In this document: in pieces, positions 39,239 to 41,834 of the stretch
How the letters are laid out: each line of letters opens with the position of its first letter
Position numbering within the stretch: position 1 is the stretch's first letter
DNA from: a virus
Reading direction: 5' to 3' (one strand)
Length of the DNA stretch: 41,834 bases
Virus record (IMG/VR): IMGVR_UViG_3300043602_000160
Span: 1-41,834 of that record
The notes under the pieces: model-generated
Database searches by the model: none
The model's input: the letters and a program-made list of their open reading frames with translations, nothing else
What the model was told of the DNA's origin: nothing
Translations under genes and position numbers: made by a program

Positions 39239-39565
39239 ATGTCGTCCCAGGCTAATACCCGCAAGCTACTCGCCAACGTCATCCACCAAATGCCGACGAA
39301 GCGATACCTGACCTATATCCGCTCGTCGCAATGGGAGCGCATTCGCAACGAGCATCTATTCCTGTGCGACTACTGGTGCGAAATCTGCAACAAGGCCAAG
39401 GCTTGTCAGGTACACCACTGGACCTACGAGAACCTCGGCCACGAGAACGCGCAAGACCTCTGCGCCGTTTGTATCCGCTGCCATTGGAGCATCCACCGCA
39501 ACGTCATGCCCGCGTCCGCAAACGACAATCAGCAGACGAGCTTCACCTTTGAGGAAACGGGGTAG
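39239..39565 (+). CDS. HNH-type zinc nuclease-like protein
   Basis: This 108-residue protein reads YLTYIRSSQWERIRNEHLFL, then YWCEICNKAKACQVHHWTYE and LCAVCIRCHWSIHR. The CxxC, HH and CxxCH arrangement is that of HNH endonucleases with a structural zinc. AAGGAGG lies about 6 bases before the ATG, a strong ribosome site. It is one of few plus-strand genes in the late half. HNH proteins near terminase often take part in packaging; here it stands alone, transcribed away from the capsid gene. Confidence 0.75.
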   Translation: MSSQANTRKLLANVIHQMPTKRYLTYIRSSQWERIRNEHLFLCDYWCEICNKAKACQVHHWTYENLGHENAQDLCAVCIRCHWSIHRNVMPASANDNQQTSFTFEETG

Positions 39566-39581
39566 GAACTTTAGCTAGTCG

Positions 39582-39618
39582 CTCGCTGTTGTCCTGCCAC
39601 AGGCGGGGCAACAGCGAG
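39582..39618 (+). other. Strong 17-bp hairpin before a small ORF
   Basis: Bases 39582-39598 pair with 39602-39618 over 17 positions with two G-U pairs and an ACA loop. No T-run follows, so it is not a classical terminator. Its 3' arm includes part of the GAGGTG ribosome site (39616-39621) of the ORF at 39629. It could be a translation control element, an RNA gene or a DNA-structure signal. Confidence 0.7.
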
Positions 39619-39628
39619 GTGAACAGCG

Positions 39629-39733
39629 ATGGGAAACGACCCCAATAATCCGGGCGACGATCCGAAACCGAACCCGCAAAACCCTAATCCGGGAAAACCG
39701 AATCCCAATCAGCCGCCGCAACCACAGCGATAA
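39629..39733 (+). CDS. Pro/Asn-rich small protein, 34 residues
   Basis: The frame reads MGNDPNNPGDDPKPNPQNPN and continues with GKPNPN and QPPQPQR. GAGGTG lies about 7 bases upstream. Its composition is extreme (Pro and Asn make up over half). No hydrophobic core is possible, so the product would be unstructured. The good ribosome site and clean frame support translation, but low complexity makes a chance frame possible. Confidence 0.5.
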   Translation: MGNDPNNPGDDPKPNPQNPNPGKPNPNQPPQPQR

Positions 39734-39759
39734 CCACCGGCGACAGCGACGGCATGATC

Positions 39760-39794
39760 GTGAGCGGCCTTTGTCCCCCCAGATGGCCGCTCAC
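39760..39794. terminator. Hairpin between converging genes
   Basis: GTGAGCGGCC (39760-39769) pairs perfectly with GGCCGCTCAC (39785-39794) around a 15-base loop. It lies between the end of the small plus-strand ORF and the end of terminase on the minus strand. No T-run is present on either side, so termination is likely but not proven. Confidence 0.5.
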
Positions 39795-39800
39795 TGCATT

Positions 39801-41561
39801 TCAGGCAAAAAACAACCGCACCTCTGGCCGCTTCTGCGCCATCGGATTGGTCGCCATCAATGCACTTGCGTTAAAAAGTGACATTAAGGGGTCAATCTTT
39901 CCATAACCTGAATCGTCTCTGGCAATCCGCATCCCGGTCGGCGTCGGCACGATGCGCGCATTGCCCGCGCACCAAGTCATCAGCGCCTGGCCGCCGTGCT
40001 TGAACGAGCCGTCCACCAGCTTGCGCTCGACCGTCTTGATTGCGCCCATCAACGAGATGCCTTGCCTGACGCCGGCGAGGAGGTTGTTCTCTTGCGTGAC
40101 GCCGATTTTTGCGAGGGCATCGACGATGCCGCCGATCCCGATCGCGTCCACGCCGACACCGGCAAGTTTCTTCGTGCCTTTAATTTTTTCCACGATGTCT
40201 GTGACAAACGAAATGTCATCTGGCAATTCCTCGACAATGGTCAGATCGCCGTCGGCCTGAAACCTTTCATATACTGCGGTATTGGCTTTGCGTCGCTCTA
40301 GCCCCTCGGGCGAAATGAGCGCATGCGTCCACGCCAGATGCGTCTTGGTACCCTTCTCGCGTCCGAGAACGGCAATGCCGAGCAGGTCGTCAAGCCCGCC
40401 GCCGTCGATGCCGACGACCACCGCCTCCGAGCGCGCAAGCACGCCATCAAGCGATAGCCCCTCCTCGACCCCGCGGGACCAATAATGCGCACCAGCCCAA
40501 CCATCGGCACGCAGGCTCATCCCGACTTGGACGTTGAAATGCTGCGACGCAATCAGGGCAACAGCCGCCGGCCCGTCCGCCTCGGCCCGCACGATCTCCC
40601 GCGCGAGGAAGTTCTCGTTGGTCGAGCGCCCGAGGTTGGGATTGACGATCGGCCAGTACCGCCGATCCCGCCAGCCGCCGTCACGCGCCAGCCGATCCGG
40701 CAGCTCGTAGAGGACGGGCAACAACGGCATCCTGATTTTGCCGTCGCGGACGCTGCGAGCCATTTCAAGCTCGGAAGCGAACACACCCGACGGTGGAGCC
40801 TTGGATTGGGTGGTTGTCTGGAACAAAAACCCGTCGCTTCTCTTGGTCAACGCGCCGCGCAGCTCGATGAAGATATCCGCGGCATTGGCCTTCTTGGCGA
40901 AGACATGGGTCTCGTCAATCATCGTCCCGGTCGCCTTCGACCCGGTGATGACATCGGTGTCCGCGGCCTTGATCTGCAGCGTCGCACCCGAACGCCGATG
41001 GGTGATCTTTCGGATGTGATCCTGAACGTGAAAAATCTTCTGTAACTCACTGTCGAGCCGGATGGTCCCCTTGGCCTGTTTGTAGGCGATCGAAGCCACC
41101 TCCATGGTCGGCGCCACGAACAGGAATTCCCCCTCCGGTCGCCGGTTGACGATCAGGGCCGTCAGCATCACCGCACCGCCGTTGGACGACTTACTGTTGC
41201 CCTTGGGGATGAGCTGGAACACCTCCGAAATGCGCCTGACGTTGGTCGCCGGATCCAGGCTGCCGAACAGCGCGGCCACAATCGGTAGGAACCACGGCCC
41301 GCACGCATCCCCCAGCGTCGGCGTCCCGATGACGTCAGGCAGCCGCAGCCGCTTGAACACCCGCAGCGCCTTGGCCGCCTCGGCCGGATACAGCGGCAGG
41401 TCCGGCACCAGGCTCCTGCCGTCCATCAGCCGCTCTTCCCAGTCCAGGCAGCTCGTGTCCCAGGCCTCGACGCCTTCTGGGATGGCCCCAGGAGCCCCCA
41501 GGAAGCCCGCTGGTTGATTTTCCGGGGCGGGGCTAGGGGTAGGGGGAAGGAACTCAAGCAT
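39801..41561 (-). CDS. terL: Terminase large subunit
   Basis: This protein has 586 residues from the ATG at 41561 (a GTG three bases upstream is possible). The ATPase part has the Walker A-like PKGNSKSSNGG (about residues 119-129) and Walker B TMIDETH (213-219). The C-terminal nuclease part has VVVGIDGGGLDDLLGIAVLG and later VGVDAIGIGGIVDAL with acidic residues. It drives DNA into the prohead and cuts the concatemer. The order small subunit, large subunit and then the head genes fits HK97-type phages. The overlap with the small subunit is one to four bases. Confidence 0.9.
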   Translation of the reverse strand: MLEFLPPTPSPAPENQPAGFLGAPGAIPEGVEAWDTSCLDWEERLMDGRSLVPDLPLYPAEAAKALRVFKRLRLPDVIGTPTLGDACGPWFLPIVAALFGSLDPATNVRRISEVFQLIPKGNSKSSNGGAVMLTALIVNRRPEGEFLFVAPTMEVASIAYKQAKGTIRLDSELQKIFHVQDHIRKITHRRSGATLQIKAADTDVITGSKATGTMIDETHVFAKKANAADIFIELRGALTKRSDGFLFQTTTQSKAPPSGVFASELEMARSVRDGKIRMPLLPVLYELPDRLARDGGWRDRRYWPIVNPNLGRSTNENFLAREIVRAEADGPAAVALIASQHFNVQVGMSLRADGWAGAHYWSRGVEEGLSLDGVLARSEAVVVGIDGGGLDDLLGIAVLGREKGTKTHLAWTHALISPEGLERRKANTAVYERFQADGDLTIVEELPDDISFVTDIVEKIKGTKKLAGVGVDAIGIGGIVDALAKIGVTQENNLLAGVRQGISLMGAIKTVERKLVDGSFKHGGQALMTWCAGNARIVPTPTGMRIARDDSGYGKIDPLMSLFNASALMATNPMAQKRPEVRLFFA

Positions 41562-41834
41562 CACTGTGGCCGGTTCTCGACCTCAAGATCATCCGCCCAT
41601 TCGGTCGACGCCCCGCCGGCTGTGGCCGCCGCCTGCTGCAACTGCTCCTTGCGGCCAGGAACCTCGTCCCACGGCTTCGGCTCGACCCATTTGGCGCGGC
41701 ATTTCAGCCAAAAAATGCAGGCCGTTACTGCGCCTTGACCGCTACCTGTCGCCTTCTCGAACAAGCTCTGTGCAACCTTCGAATTCGCCTTGACCATGCC
41801 GGTATCCAGTTCGTACCGGTACCACTTGTGCAAT
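41561..41834 (-). CDS. Terminase small subunit, cut at window edge
   Basis: The 90 visible residues (HKWYRYELDTGMVKANSKVA, then TAACIFWLKCRAKWVEP-like TACIFWLKCRAKWVEPKPW) match the C-terminal part of phage small terminases. The N-terminal HTH lies beyond position 41834. Joining the window end to position 1 gives a stop codon at once, so the gene does not continue at the other end. It binds the packaging site and hands DNA to the large subunit. Confidence 0.75.
   Translation of the reverse strand, partial: LHKWYRYELDTGMVKANSKVAQSLFEKATGSGQGAVTACIFWLKCRAKWVEPKPWDEVPGRKEQLQQAAATAGGASTEWADDLEVENRPQ

Noticed and set aside
1-41834. Window as a complete circular genome
   Set aside because: Joining the two ends places a stop codon directly before the cut small terminase frame, so its missing N-terminus is not found at position 1.

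Overview
The window reads as a near-complete temperate siphophage genome or prophage of a GC-rich alphaproteobacterium. Rhizobiales, Bradyrhizobium-like, is my inference from protein style; no host gene or tRNA is present to prove it. The head genes are HK97-like: terminase, HK97-type portal, a fused prohead protease and capsid, and a gp6-like connector. A long tape measure gene and a major tail protein point to a non-contractile tail. A tyrosine recombinase, an excisionase-like HTH protein and two XRE regulators point to lysogeny. The right edge cuts the small terminase gene, and joining the two window ends does not restore its reading frame, so the window is a slice and not a closed circle.

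Layout. (1) 1-459: no gene, odd base composition. (2) 460-4397, minus strand: a tightly coupled early operon, read from high to low coordinates: RuvC-like resolvase, MT-A70 methyltransferase, DUF1376 protein, coiled-coil protein, radical SAM protein, two small proteins and a NusG/RfaH-like factor. Nearly every junction is an ATGA or TAATG overlap. (3) 4398-4832: divergent control region. (4) 4833-9011, plus strand: early operon with a ParB-type HTH protein, a putative annealing recombinase, a DUF3102-like protein, a DGQHR-like protein and small proteins. (5) 9012-13812, plus strand: excisionase and integrase, a YkgJ-type cysteine-cluster protein, a control region carrying an operator-like array, two convergent overlapping XRE genes, then a cassette of small antitoxin-like, secreted and membrane proteins. 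(6) 13842-41834, minus strand except for a short plus-strand insert at 39239-39733: the late operon. In transcription order it holds terminase, a ribbon-helix-helix protein, protease-capsid, portal, two collagen-like proteins, connector, a three-gene sugar and methyl transfer cassette, tail genes, tape measure, tail tip and fibre genes, holin, spanin-like proteins, endolysin and small membrane proteins. It ends at a rho-independent terminator.

How the parts work together. The two divergent early operons appear to supply DNA metabolism (resolvase, annealing protein, methyltransferase, replication-associated DUF1376) and a NusG-like factor that may help polymerase through the roughly 28 kb late operon. 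An 8-base word, TTTTACAG, occurs both in the early divergent region and as an array upstream of the first XRE gene, so one repressor could control both places. The late operon has its own controls: a terminator right after the capsid gene, and a -1 frameshift arrangement for the tail chaperones.

The most unusual points are: an exact bacterial parS match inside the ParB-HTH gene, with a second near-match 2.4 kb away; a radical SAM gene in the early operon; a near-perfect 32-bp repeat at gene junctions; a glycosyltransferase-like cassette next to collagen-like virion genes; a 17-bp hairpin before a 34-residue Pro/Asn-rich ORF; and a ribbon-helix-helix gene facing a perfect 16-bp palindrome. Protein functions come from motif recognition by eye; no database search was possible.
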